Part shown: piece by piece, positions 6,869 to 13,547 of the stretch
How positions within the stretch are numbered: position 1 is the first letter of the stretch
Layout: the number at the start of each line of letters is the position of its first letter
NCBI GenBank assembly: GCA_017540065.1
Contig: JAFYBU010000075.1
Span: forward strand, 1-13,547
Source of the DNA: Alphaproteobacteria bacterium
GTDB lineage: Bacteria; Pseudomonadota; Alphaproteobacteria; CAAHEQ01; UBA3637
Direction of reading: 5' to 3'
DNA length: 13,547 bases
The notes under the pieces: generated by a model
Seen by the model: the letters and a program-made list of their open reading frames with translations, nothing else
What the model was told of the DNA's origin: nothing
Database searches by the model: none
Program-made: the position numbers and the translations under genes

Positions 6869-7417
6869 TTATTTTTGAGCAGATTCTTTGGTAACAATCA
6901 CCATTGCTTCCCGTAAAACACGATCATGGATCATATAACCGGTTTGTAAGTTTTCAATAATTGTTCCTGCGGGTTTGGACGGATCTTCTACTTGTTGAAT
7001 GACACGATGTTTTTCTGGGTCAAAAACTTTTCCCATATCGTCCATTTGAACCACGTGGTTTTTGCTAAAGGCATCCGTCAATTGTTTTTGAGTTAATTCC
7101 ACCCCCTGTAATAAATTGATAAAAAACGGATCGCAAGGTTTATCGGATTTTCCCATTTCTACTTGAGCTTGATGAATGGCTCTGGCTAAATTATCTGCTA
7201 CCGGTAATAAATCTTTTGCGAAATCTTTGGTGGCATAACGTGCCGTATTTTGCATATCCAAAGCACACCGCTTTTTAATATTTTCGCATTCGGCAGCGGT
7301 TCTTAAAGCCAAATCTTTCCAATGCAACACTTCTTGAGCCAATTTCTGAACTTGATCTTCAGCTACGGGAGCAGGGGTTTGAACTTTTTCGTTTTCTTGC
7401 TTTTCTTTTTTTGTCAT
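6869..7417 (-). CDS. grpE: GrpE nucleotide exchange factor of DnaK
   Basis: This 182-residue cytoplasmic co-chaperone dimer releases ADP from DnaK during protein refolding. Residues 1-25 are a charged, disordered leader. Residues about 25-60 form the long dimerising helix. Then come the family signatures DFAKDLLPVADNLARA (65-80), GVELTQKQL (105-113), MGKVFDPEKH (128-137) and the beta-domain end LQTGYMIHDRVLREAMVIV (157-175). The length is usual for alphaproteobacteria. A GAAAGGA site stands before the ATG, and the promoter at 7442-7473 resembles the alphaproteobacterial RpoH consensus, which fits heat-shock control. In many relatives hrcA precedes grpE; here the upstream neighbour is the divergent rph, so hrcA is absent or elsewhere. 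No clear terminator follows. Confidence 0.96.
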   Translation of the reverse strand: MTKKEKQENEKVQTPAPVAEDQVQKLAQEVLHWKDLALRTAAECENIKKRCALDMQNTARYATKDFAKDLLPVADNLARAIHQAQVEMGKSDKPCDPFFINLLQGVELTQKQLTDAFSKNHVVQMDDMGKVFDPEKHRVIQQVEDPSKPAGTIIENLQTGYMIHDRVLREAMVIVTKESAQK

Positions 7418-7441
7418 TTTTAATCCTTTCGTTATTTAATA

Positions 7442-7473
7442 CATATGTAGGCACATTTTACCTAAAAATCAAG
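7442..7473 (-). promoter_or_regulatory. Putative RpoH (sigma32) heat-shock promoter of grpE
   Basis: Read leftward, CTTG (7470-7473) and CCTACATATG (7442-7451) are separated by 18 bases. The alphaproteobacterial heat-shock consensus, as I recall it, is CTTG-N17/18-CYTATNTNNG; the -10 part matches at all but one specified position. A start near 7435 would leave an 18-base leader before the grpE ATG containing the GAAAGGA ribosome site. Confidence 0.6.
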
Positions 7474-7480
7474 TCTTAGC

Positions 7481-7509
7481 TTGAATTTTAACGGAAATTA
7501 TGCTAAAAT
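7481..7509 (+). promoter_or_regulatory. Sigma70-type promoter of rph with extended -10
   Basis: TTGAAT (7481-7486) and TAAAAT (7504-7509) are 17 bases apart, and TG at 7501-7502 gives an extended -10 (TGc-TAAAAT). The predicted start is near 7516, with an AAAGGA ribosome site before the ATG at 7537. Confidence 0.7.
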
Positions 7510-7536
7510 TTTCCTATTCAAACGAAAGGATATGAA

Positions 7537-8271
7537 ATGACAAGACCATCTGGCAGATCTGATACACAAATGCGTGAAATGACCTTAACTCCTTGGGTAA
7601 ATAAATATGCCGAAGGTTCATGCTTGGTCAAATGTGGTGATACACATGTTTTGTGTACCGCATCAGTAGAACATAAAGTCCCCAATTGGATGAAACAACA
7701 GGGAAAACGCGGGGGATGGATTACCGCTGAGTATGGGATGTTACCTCGTGCAAATGCCAATCGGATTGACCGTGAAGCAATTAAGGGAAAACAGGATGGT
7801 CGCACACAAGAAATTCAACGTTTAATCGGCAGAACCATGCGTGCTGTTGTGGATTTACATCAGCTGGATAATATTACAATTAAAATAGATTGTGATGTAT
7901 TGCAAGCAGATGGTGGAACTCGTACTGCCAGTATTAACGGGGCTTATGTGGCTTTAGCACAGGCTCTTGATTCTTTGGCGGCGGATGGAACATTGGAAAA
8001 ATCTCCACTTTTGGGACAAGTAGCAGCCATTTCTTGTGGTGTTGTTCAAGGGACAGCCGTTGTTGATTTAGATTATGTGGAAGATTCCAATGCCGGTACC
8101 GACACTAACTTTGTGATGAATGACAAAGGTGAATTGTTGGAAATCCAAGGAACGGCCGAAGGAGCACCTTTTACATCAGAACAATTGTCCACCATGATGA
8201 AAATGGCGTCTGATACCATGCCTCTGATTTTTCAAAAACAAAAAGAAGCTTTAGGCCAAAAAAGGTCCTGA
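7537..8271 (+). CDS. rph: Ribonuclease PH
   Basis: This 244-residue cytoplasmic phosphorolytic 3'-5' exoribonuclease removes nucleotides from tRNA precursors using phosphate and forms a hexameric ring. Family motifs run along its whole length: RPSGR at the N terminus, GDTHVLCTASVE (34-45), WITAEYGMLPRA (61-72), GRTQEIQRLIGR (88-99, including the phosphate-binding Arg), IDCDVLQADGGTRTASINGAYVAL (117-140), the acidic catalytic stretch DLDYVEDS (177-184) and EIQGTAEGAPF (202-212). Its length is normal. It starts at the ATG of 7537; an ATG 5 bases earlier opens a frame of only two codons. It ends with tandem stops, TGA TAA. It has its own promoter and terminator, so it is a single-gene unit; rdgB and hemW, frequent neighbours in relatives, are absent here. 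Confidence 0.97.
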   Translation: MTRPSGRSDTQMREMTLTPWVNKYAEGSCLVKCGDTHVLCTASVEHKVPNWMKQQGKRGGWITAEYGMLPRANANRIDREAIKGKQDGRTQEIQRLIGRTMRAVVDLHQLDNITIKIDCDVLQADGGTRTASINGAYVALAQALDSLAADGTLEKSPLLGQVAAISCGVVQGTAVVDLDYVEDSNAGTDTNFVMNDKGELLEIQGTAEGAPFTSEQLSTMMKMASDTMPLIFQKQKEALGQKRS

Positions 8272-8300
8272 TAAATTTTTGAAAAAGTGTTTCAAAATCA

Positions 8301-8327
8301 TCCCCGTTATTCAAAACGGGGATTTTT
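8301..8327 (+). terminator. Intrinsic terminator of rph
   Basis: A perfect GC-rich stem TCCCCGTT / AACGGGGA (8301-8308 with 8315-8322) with a 6-base loop is followed by TTTTTATTTCTTTT. It lies between the rph stop and the convergent murI stop at 8326. Read leftward the T tract is poorer, so it mainly serves rph. Confidence 0.9.
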
Positions 8328-9105
8328 ATTTCTTTTCCAATTGAATATCAGGGAATAATTTTTGTGCTACTTGCGTGTAGCTTTTTGACATTTTACTTAC
8401 AAAAAATTGGCGTGTTGCTTTGCGTGACAGATTTGTTTCTATTTCCGTATGACGCTTTAAGTAATCGGCCAATTTTTTCCCCATCAAATCATCTTGGCAA
8501 ACCAAACGTGTTTCGGGTAAAGCTTCCTGAAATAAATCCTTTACCAACGGATAATGTGTGCATCCCAAAATCAGAGCAGGGAGATTTTGAAAAGTTTGTG
8601 CATATTCGTTGATGGCCCTTTTTGCTTCGGTAAAATCATTTGCTTCTATTGCAGGAACTAAACGGGGTGTTGCCAAAGAAACAACCTCTACCTGTGGGGA
8701 AATTTTACGCAATTCCACACCGTAAATATCCGAACGAATCGTGGTGGGTGTCCCTACAACACCGATTCGTTTTTCCCCTTTTTTTAAGGCTTCTTCCACG
8801 GTGGGAATAATTACCCCTAAAATTTTAACATTCTGGGCTTCCTTCGGACAAAAACGTTTTTGTAAATAACGCAACGTGATAGCGGTAGCCGTATTGCATG
8901 CAATAATAATCAGTCCGCATTTTTGATTAATTAAAAATCGCATTGCATCTAATGTATAAGCCAAAATTCGACCGGGTGTTTTTTCACCGTAAGGAACATG
9001 TTCTGTGTCGCCGTAATAAATATAATCATATTGCGGTAAAGCCTGCATTAAGGCCTTTGCAATAACCAATCCACCCAATCCGGAATCAAAAACGCCAATT
9101 TTCAT
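8326..9105 (-). CDS. murI: Glutamate racemase
   Basis: This 259-residue cytoplasmic enzyme converts L-glutamate to D-glutamate for peptidoglycan. The two catalytic cysteines are present: C70 in IIACNTAT and C182 in LGCTHYPL. The N terminus carries GVFDSGLGGL (4-13, with the conserved Asp7-Ser8), and YGDTEHVPYG (31-40) is the usual substrate-site loop. GVVGTPTTI follows at 115-123. The start is placed at MKIGVFDSG because family homology begins there; an in-frame GTG at 9177 would add 24 unrelated residues. No Shine-Dalgarno sequence precedes the chosen ATG (the bases before it are ACGCCCC), unlike most genes here. A candidate extended -10 promoter places the transcript start at or beside the ATG, so translation may be leaderless. 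It converges on rph and diverges from rnr. Confidence 0.95.
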   Translation of the reverse strand: MKIGVFDSGLGGLVIAKALMQALPQYDYIYYGDTEHVPYGEKTPGRILAYTLDAMRFLINQKCGLIIIACNTATAITLRYLQKRFCPKEAQNVKILGVIIPTVEEALKKGEKRIGVVGTPTTIRSDIYGVELRKISPQVEVVSLATPRLVPAIEANDFTEAKRAINEYAQTFQNLPALILGCTHYPLVKDLFQEALPETRLVCQDDLMGKKLADYLKRHTEIETNLSRKATRQFFVSKMSKSYTQVAQKLFPDIQLEKK

Positions 9106-9112
9106 GGGGCGT

Positions 9113-9141
9113 ATCGTATCATTTTTTATGATTTCCGTCCA
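9113..9141 (-). promoter_or_regulatory. Candidate promoter of murI, predicting a leaderless transcript
   Basis: Read leftward, TGGACG (9136-9141) and TACGAT (9113-9118) are 17 bases apart, with TG at 9120-9121 giving an extended -10. Transcription about 7 bases downstream would begin at the murI ATG (9105). The -35 match is modest. Confidence 0.45.
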
Positions 9142-9149
9142 CAAAAAAA

Positions 9150-9178
9150 TTGCTTTTCTTTTTAAAAGTTTGTACACT
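9150..9178 (+). promoter_or_regulatory. Candidate promoter of rnr, predicting a leaderless transcript
   Basis: TTGCTT (9150-9155) and TACACT (9173-9178) are 17 bases apart. Transcription about 7 bases past the -10 would begin at the rnr ATG (9185). Both hexamers match the consensus only partly. Confidence 0.4.
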
Positions 9179-9184
9179 GAAAAT

Positions 9185-10945
9185 ATGGGACGTAATTTTA
9201 AAAAACATTTTGAAAAAAATCGTCAAGCGACTTTACTGGAACAAGACAGTAAACCGGTCGTGGTAACGTGTCTGTGGACAAACGGATGTGCAGAACCTGT
9301 GGATCGTAAAATCCGACAAAGTTTTTATATCAAAAATGTGCCGCCTTCTGTTCACCTGAAGGAAGGGGACGTGGTGGATATAGAGGTTCCCCGTTCTGTT
9401 CGCCCGAATCAAGCAGGTGTTTTTAGACGACTGATCTGTAATATGAATGATGCTTTTGCCTCCACAATGATTTCTATGGCCGAAGCGCATTTGCCTGAAA
9501 AATTTTCTGAAGATGCCGAAAAAGAAGCAGAAAAGGCCATCGTTCCTGATATTACAAAAACGCGTAAAGATTTACGCGCTATTCCTTTTGTGACAATTGA
9601 CGGGGCGGATGCCAAAGATTTTGATGATGCTGTGTGGGCAGAAAAGGATAAATCAGGATGGCATATTATGGTGGGAATAGCAGATGTATCATGGTACGTC
9701 AGGCCTGATTCAATGCTGGACAAAGAAGCTTTTCGCCGTGGCAACTCCACCTATTTTCCAGACAGAGTTGTTCCCATGTTGCCTTTTTCACTTTCAAATG
9801 GTGTTTGTTCTTTGAATCCAAATGAACCACGCGGAGCTTTGGTCTGTGAAGTTTGGTTGGATGAAAACGGTAAGAAAAAACGGCACAAATTTTATCGTGC
9901 CTTGATTCAATCTGTGGCACGCCTTACTTATGATGAAGTGCAAGATGTTATAGAGGGTACCAAAAAATTGGATGTGGATTTGGATGCTCTTATTTCTGTT
10001 TATAAATTATTGGAAAAACAACGCACTCATCGCGGTACTTTGGAATTGGATGTTCCGGAACGTCAAGTTGTTTTAGATAAAAAAGGGCGCGTGAAAGAAG
10101 TTCATTTGCGTGAACAAAACGACGCAATGAAATTGATTGAAGAATTAATGATTTTGGCAAATGTGTCTGCGGCAGAAACCCTGACAGAACTGGGACAAGG
10201 GACTTTATATCGTGTTCATGATCATCCCAGTAACGAAAAAATTGAAACGCTGAATGCTTATTTGAAAACATTGAATAAAAAGCCGCTTTCAACTTCGGCT
10301 TTGCCGCGTGATTTTAATGCTGTTTTGAAAAGCATGAATTTGGGAAAACAAAATTATGTTTTGAATAATTTGATTTTGCGCACACAAGCGCAAGCTGTTT
10401 ATTCACCGGATAATATCGGACATTTCGGATTGGCTTTGGAAAAATATACACATTTTACGGCTCCCATCAGGCGTTATTCGGATTTGTTGGTTCATCGGTT
10501 ATTGGTGTCGGGATTAAAATTGGGTGAAGGCGGAATTACTCTGGAACAGACCAAGAATATGGAACGTTTGGCAGAACACATTTCCTTTACAGAACGACAA
10601 AGTGCTGCAGCCGAACAAAATGCTGTAGATCGGTATTTGGCTTCTTCCATGCAAGATAAAATCGGTCAAGCATTCACCGGGCGTATTTCTTCCGTGACAG
10701 CCTTTGGGTTATTTATCATGGTGGATGGAACCGAAGCCGACGGTTTTGTGCCTTTCCGTGCCATGAATGGGGATTATTTTAGGTTTGATGAAAAAAGAAC
10801 ATGTTTAATCGGAAAACACTCCGGTAAAACCTACCAACTAGGGGACAGCGTTTCTGTTATTTTATGCGAATGCACTCCCGCCACAGGTGGTTTAGTTTTT
10901 AAATTGGCCAATCCTAATAAGAAACTTACAAAGTATGGGTTGTAA
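9185..10945 (+). CDS. rnr: RNase R / RNase II family exoribonuclease, shortened N terminus
   Basis: This 586-residue hydrolytic 3'-5' exoribonuclease degrades structured RNA. The order is: one cold-shock-like OB segment (about 22-85), the RNB catalytic domain (about 129-445) and a C-terminal S1 domain (about 494-575, with GRISSVTAFGLFI). The metal-binding aspartates are present in TIDGADAKDFDDAV (137-150: D139, D145, D147, D148), and the active-site arginines in HFTAPIRRYSDLLVHR (423-438). RNase R usually has about 700-800 residues, with a winged helix and two cold-shock domains ahead of RNB; here the winged helix and first cold-shock domain seem absent. The frame is open back to an ATG at 9104, but that overlaps murI and adds hydrophobic residues unlike the family. 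No Shine-Dalgarno sequence precedes 9185. The last 20 bases overlap the convergent HIT gene. Confidence 0.9.
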   Translation: MGRNFKKHFEKNRQATLLEQDSKPVVVTCLWTNGCAEPVDRKIRQSFYIKNVPPSVHLKEGDVVDIEVPRSVRPNQAGVFRRLICNMNDAFASTMISMAEAHLPEKFSEDAEKEAEKAIVPDITKTRKDLRAIPFVTIDGADAKDFDDAVWAEKDKSGWHIMVGIADVSWYVRPDSMLDKEAFRRGNSTYFPDRVVPMLPFSLSNGVCSLNPNEPRGALVCEVWLDENGKKKRHKFYRALIQSVARLTYDEVQDVIEGTKKLDVDLDALISVYKLLEKQRTHRGTLELDVPERQVVLDKKGRVKEVHLREQNDAMKLIEELMILANVSAAETLTELGQGTLYRVHDHPSNEKIETLNAYLKTLNKKPLSTSALPRDFNAVLKSMNLGKQNYVLNNLILRTQAQAVYSPDNIGHFGLALEKYTHFTAPIRRYSDLLVHRLLVSGLKLGEGGITLEQTKNMERLAEHISFTERQSAAAEQNAVDRYLASSMQDKIGQAFTGRISSVTAFGLFIMVDGTEADGFVPFRAMNGDYFRFDEKRTCLIGKHSGKTYQLGDSVSVILCECTPATGGLVFKLANPNKKLTKYGL

Positions 10946-11282
10946 GGGGTTCACCACCTAAAATGTGTGCATGTAAATGGGGAACTTCCTGACCGGAATT
11001 TTTACCTGTATTCATAACCAAACGATAACCGTTTTCTTTTAATCCCAACATATTTACAACTGTTAAGATACTACGGAAGAAATCGGAAATTTCTTTGTCA
11101 GAAGAATGTTCCATAAAATCCTGAAAATCGGTGTACATCCCTTTCGTAATGACCAAAGCGTGAATTTTTGCTTTGGGGTTGATGTCATAAAACGCCAACA
11201 CATCATTGTTTTCATAGATTTTTTTGCAAGGGATTTCACCACGTAAAATCTTTGCAAAAACATTTGTTGCATCATAGCTCAT
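10926..11282 (-). CDS. hinT: HIT-family purine nucleoside phosphoramidase (HinT-like)
   Basis: This is a 118-residue cytoplasmic histidine-triad protein. The HxHxHxx signature is at 102-108 (H102, H104, H106 in PHLHAHILGG), preceded by NTGKNSGQEV (91-100), which is the usual HinT loop. The N terminus has the family pattern FAKILRGEIPCKKIYE and then FYDINPKAKIHALVI. Its length matches HinT, which hydrolyses AMP-lysine and other nucleoside phosphoramidates; the physiological substrate is not certain. An AGGAGA site precedes the ATG. The coding end overlaps the rnr end by 20 bases, with no terminator between, so the two transcripts must run into each other. It diverges from the DUF2066 gene through a 77-base spacer. 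Confidence 0.93.
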   Translation of the reverse strand: MSYDATNVFAKILRGEIPCKKIYENNDVLAFYDINPKAKIHALVITKGMYTDFQDFMEHSSDKEISDFFRSILTVVNMLGLKENGYRLVMNTGKNSGQEVPHLHAHILGGEPLTTHTL

Positions 11283-11299
11283 TTTCTTCTCCTTTTTTG

Positions 11300-11329
11300 T
11301 TGTATTTTTTATTTATTTTATGCTAGAAT
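11300..11329 (+). promoter_or_regulatory. Candidate promoter of the DUF2066 operon
   Basis: TTGTAT (11300-11305) and TAGAAT (11324-11329) are 18 bases apart, with TG at 11321-11322 giving an extended -10 (TGc-TAGAAT). It lies 30 bases before the DUF2066 ATG and overlaps the candidate promoter of the divergent HIT gene. Confidence 0.55.
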
Positions 11330-11343
11330 AGCTTTATCTTTAA
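11315..11343 (-). promoter_or_regulatory. Candidate promoter of the HIT-family gene
   Basis: Read leftward, TTAAAG (11338-11343) and TAAAAT (11315-11320) are 17 bases apart, about 33 bases upstream of the ATG at 11282. The -35 match is weak. It overlaps the oppositely oriented DUF2066 promoter, so the two would compete for polymerase. Confidence 0.35.
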
Positions 11344-11359
11344 AAAAAGGCAAGACAAA

Positions 11360-12424
11360 ATGAAACATATTTTTAAAATCGTTTTCGGAATAATTTTTTT
11401 GATCGCTTTTTCGGCAAAGGCGGATTTATACACGGCTCAAGATATTGAAATATCGGGGACAGGCTCAACTCCCAAGCAAGCAAAAGAAAGTGCAATTATG
11501 CAGGGGGAATTGTCGGGCTTTGATAAAGTTATTGAATCTTTGTTCGGTGGGGCAAGTGTTTTGGAAGAACGTCCTTCGGATGAAGAAATTTTAGATATGG
11601 TTCGTGATATTTCTATTGTGGAAGAAAAAAATACTCGCACGACTTATTGGGGAAAAATCAATGTGCGTTTCAAAGAAAAAGCCATTCAGGATTTACTGAA
11701 GAAAAATAATCGGGCTTATTTACAAAAAGCTCCGCCGACATATTGGTTGATTCCTTTGTGGCGCCAAGGGGCCGGTGAATTGTCACTGGAAGATGAAAAT
11801 TTGTTTTATCAACTTTTGAAAACACAGCCTGTTCTTTCCAATTTCTTTAAAATGGTATTGCCCGGTGGGGATGTAGATGAATTGATTACGGTTAACAGGG
11901 CTTTACAAAATCAAGATTTTGCCGAGGTTGAAAACTTGGCCTCACGAAATGGGGCAGAACAAATTTTAACCGTTGCGGTTGAATATGCTCCCAGTGGCAG
12001 TTGGAAAATGTATCCTGTTTCATATTTGAACACAACTAACTCTTTTTATGGCTTATCTGTCCAAGGATACGGTCAAGAAACATTGTTAGACGGGTGGAAA
12101 CGCTTGAATGATCAGATGGCTTTCAGATGGCAAGAAAAATATAAAGGGGTTGATCGCGTCGGGACAACTTATTATGCGCGTTTGAATGTTGAAAAAATGG
12201 CAGAATGGAATCAGTTGGAAAAAGCATTAAAAAGAATGGATTTTTTGGAAAACTTAACATTGCAAGGGGCAATGCCTGGACAAATTTTGTTAAATTTTGT
12301 GTTTAATGGCACAACACAAGAATTGATTCAACGTTTGGATCAATCAGGTTGGGCATGGATATCTGATTTTTCTGATGTTCTTGGAACGCTCAAAAGAAAG
12401 GATTATTATGAAATTACACCTTAA
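11360..12424 (+). CDS. Exported DUF2066 protein of unknown function
   Basis: This is a 354-residue protein with a signal peptide (residues 1-21: KHIFK, hydrophobic core, ending SAKA before DLYTA), so it is probably periplasmic. The mature part fits my memory of DUF2066 proteins, mainly from GSTPKQAKESAIMQGELSGF (35-54), which resembles the repeated-residue start of that family, and from the position before an AI-2E permease and hda, where alphaproteobacterial DUF2066 genes usually sit. No catalytic motif or membrane segment beyond the signal is apparent. The function is unknown. The start has an AAAGG site 9 bases upstream. The last 17 bases overlap the next gene, suggesting translational coupling. 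It heads a three-gene operon. The family name is moderately certain; export is well supported. Confidence 0.78.
   Translation: MKHIFKIVFGIIFLIAFSAKADLYTAQDIEISGTGSTPKQAKESAIMQGELSGFDKVIESLFGGASVLEERPSDEEILDMVRDISIVEEKNTRTTYWGKINVRFKEKAIQDLLKKNNRAYLQKAPPTYWLIPLWRQGAGELSLEDENLFYQLLKTQPVLSNFFKMVLPGGDVDELITVNRALQNQDFAEVENLASRNGAEQILTVAVEYAPSGSWKMYPVSYLNTTNSFYGLSVQGYGQETLLDGWKRLNDQMAFRWQEKYKGVDRVGTTYYARLNVEKMAEWNQLEKALKRMDFLENLTLQGAMPGQILLNFVFNGTTQELIQRLDQSGWAWISDFSDVLGTLKRKDYYEITP
12397..12402 (+). promoter_or_regulatory. Ribosome binding site fixing the AI-2E permease start
   Basis: AAAGGA lies inside the DUF2066 gene, 5 bases before the ATG at 12408. The frame is open from an earlier ATG (12375), but that has no ribosome site and would add 11 mainly charged residues, so 12408 is preferred. 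Confidence 0.7.
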
Positions 12425-13466
12425 ATATTCTATTGCTGCAATTGTTATCGGCCTTTTATTGGCATTGTTCTTGGTGGAAATAAAGGGAATTTTACTTCCT
12501 TTTGTGTTGGCATTTGTGTTGGCATATTTGTTGAATCCAGTGGTTGGTAAATTGGAAGGAAAAATAGGTCGTCCTTTTTCATCCGGCATAGTGGTTGCCC
12601 TGGCCTTATTTTTATTCATTTTATTCATATTATTGTTGATTCCTTTGGCTCAGGCACAAATCACTGACTTTATCGGTCGGGTTCCTTTGATGGCGGAAAA
12701 GATTTGGGGCTATTTGAAAAAATTGATTGTATGGGGGCGTCCTCAAATATCTTACCAAAAGCTTTATCAACTTTCAGATTCCACAACGCAGACTGCAGTG
12801 GGGATTTTGAATGGTCTGGGGGCTGGACTTAATCATATTATTTCGGGGGGCTTGGTCATTGTTAATATATTGGCATTATCACTGATCACTCCTATTGTGT
12901 TGTTTTATGTTTTAAAGGATTTACCGCAAATGAAAGAAAAATCAAAAAATTTAGTTCCGGAACGTTTTCATCCGACTTTTAAAGAATTTTTGTCAGACTT
13001 AAACAAGACCTTATCCGGTTTCTTGCGTGGACAAGCCAGTGTATGTATTTGTTTAGCCATTTATTATGGAATTGCTTTGGCCTTTACGGGAATCAACCTG
13101 GGGGCAATAGTCGGTATTTTAACGGGGATCTTATCTTTTATTCCGTATGTCGGCTTTTTTACCGGATTGGCGATTTCGGCTTTATTGGCGCTGGCCGGTG
13201 GAGCCTCTTTGACACAATGGGGGGCTTTATGTGCCATCTTTTTAATCGGAAATGTATTGGAAGGTTATGTTTTGACACCCCGATTGGTCGGTAAAAAAGT
13301 GGGACTTCATCCGTTATGGATTTTATTTGCAGTATTGGCCGGCGGATGTTTGTGCGGCTTTTTGGGTGTGTTGGTTGCCGTTCCTGTGGCAGCCATGATT
13401 GGTGTTGTCCTCAGATGGTTGAATAAACTTTATCAAGCCAGTTCCTTTTATAAAGGGGGAAAATGA
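12408..13466 (+). CDS. AI-2E / PerM family membrane permease
   Basis: This 352-residue inner-membrane protein has about seven or eight hydrophobic segments: near residues 8-26, 28-46, 58-82, 145-169, 210-226, 232-252, 254-266, 272-285 and 302-335, some of them re-entrant or paired. A soluble loop lies at about 85-140 and another at 170-205. The family C-terminal signature is clear: SFIPYVG (243-249), GNVLEGYVLTPRLVGKKVGLHP (281-302) and a Gly-rich final hairpin. Members export small molecules such as AI-2 or act as sodium/proton antiporters; the substrate cannot be read from sequence. The gene overlaps DUF2066 by 17 bases and overlaps hda by ATGA, so all three are probably co-translated. The same trio occurs in related alphaproteobacteria. 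Confidence 0.9.
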   Translation: MKLHLKYSIAAIVIGLLLALFLVEIKGILLPFVLAFVLAYLLNPVVGKLEGKIGRPFSSGIVVALALFLFILFILLLIPLAQAQITDFIGRVPLMAEKIWGYLKKLIVWGRPQISYQKLYQLSDSTTQTAVGILNGLGAGLNHIISGGLVIVNILALSLITPIVLFYVLKDLPQMKEKSKNLVPERFHPTFKEFLSDLNKTLSGFLRGQASVCICLAIYYGIALAFTGINLGAIVGILTGILSFIPYVGFFTGLAISALLALAGGASLTQWGALCAIFLIGNVLEGYVLTPRLVGKKVGLHPLWILFAVLAGGCLCGFLGVLVAVPVAAMIGVVLRWLNKLYQASSFYKGGK

Positions 13467-13547
13467 CCGAACAACTTTCCTTGGATTTGCCCTATCGTAC
13501 AGCCTATGGACGAGAAGCCTTTTGGATAGCACCTTGCAATAATCAAG
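13463..13547 (+). CDS. hda: DnaA-related regulator Hda, N-terminal start (3' truncated by window)
   Basis: Only the first 28 codons are visible: MTEQLSLDLP, then YRTAYGREAFWIAPCNNQ. The QLSLDL element is the beta-clamp-binding motif of Hda proteins, through which they meet the DNA polymerase sliding clamp and drive hydrolysis of DnaA-bound ATP to prevent re-initiation. The GREAFWIAPCN stretch is typical of the alphaproteobacterial HdaA start, before the AAA+ Walker A motif, which lies outside the window. The ATG overlaps the permease stop as ATGA, with AAAGGGGG upstream at 13451-13458. The assignment rests on a short fragment plus conserved position. Confidence 0.8.
   Translation, partial: MTEQLSLDLPYRTAYGREAFWIAPCNNQ

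Noticed and set aside
9106..9177. Longer murI start at the GTG of 9177
   Set aside because: The 24 extra residues have no family similarity and there is no ribosome site; homology begins at MKIGVFDSG.
9104..9184. Longer rnr start at the ATG of 9104
   Set aside because: It overlaps the murI start codon, has no ribosome site and adds residues unlike the RNase R N terminus.
1..13547. CRISPR array, tRNA, insertion sequence, prophage or defence system
   Set aside because: No spaced direct repeats, cloverleaf-like sequence, transposase, integrase or known defence motifs were seen on either strand; no gene-free gap exceeds 150 bases.

Overview
The window reads as a stretch of chromosomal core genome from an AT-rich alphaproteobacterium. 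This is inferred from gene content and order. A gpmI-envC-ctpA-rppH run, a grpE|rph divergent pair, and a DUF2066-AI-2E-hda run are arrangements I associate with Rhodospirillales-type genomes. The lysine-rich proteins and AT-rich spacers suggest a reduced or host-associated relative. I see no insertion sequence, prophage, CRISPR array, tRNA or rRNA.

Layout. The 3' end of recA closes at a strong terminator (1-299). A back-to-back terminator then serves a leftward block: a small DUF2934 protein with a histone H1-like Lys/Ala/Pro tail (341-679) and a stand-alone EAL phosphodiesterase (757-1548). Rightward from 1674 runs a tight four-gene operon ending at a bidirectional terminator (6125-6158): gpmI, an EnvC-like amidase activator, the periplasmic protease ctpA and the RNA pyrophosphohydrolase rppH. 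Facing it is a lipoprotein gene (6173-6805) broken by one in-frame TAA, then grpE (6869-7417) with a good match to an alphaproteobacterial heat-shock promoter. Divergent from grpE is rph (7537-8271), ending in its own terminator.

The murI and rnr genes diverge from a spacer of only 79 bases. Neither has a Shine-Dalgarno sequence, and the best promoter for each would start transcription at or next to the start codon. The rnr product is short for RNase R. It overlaps tail-to-tail with a leftward HIT-family gene. The window ends with a coupled rightward operon: an exported DUF2066 protein, an AI-2E/PerM permease and the start of hda, the DnaA regulator.

Working together, the genes cover glycolysis, RNA turnover (rppH, rph, rnr), cell-wall synthesis and remodelling (murI, envC-like, ctpA), protein folding (grpE) and replication/repair control (recA, hda). 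No multi-gene undescribed system is evident. The best leads are the interrupted lipoprotein and the palindrome in its promoter, the probable leaderless murI/rnr pair, the shortened RNase R and the DUF2934/histone-tail protein.
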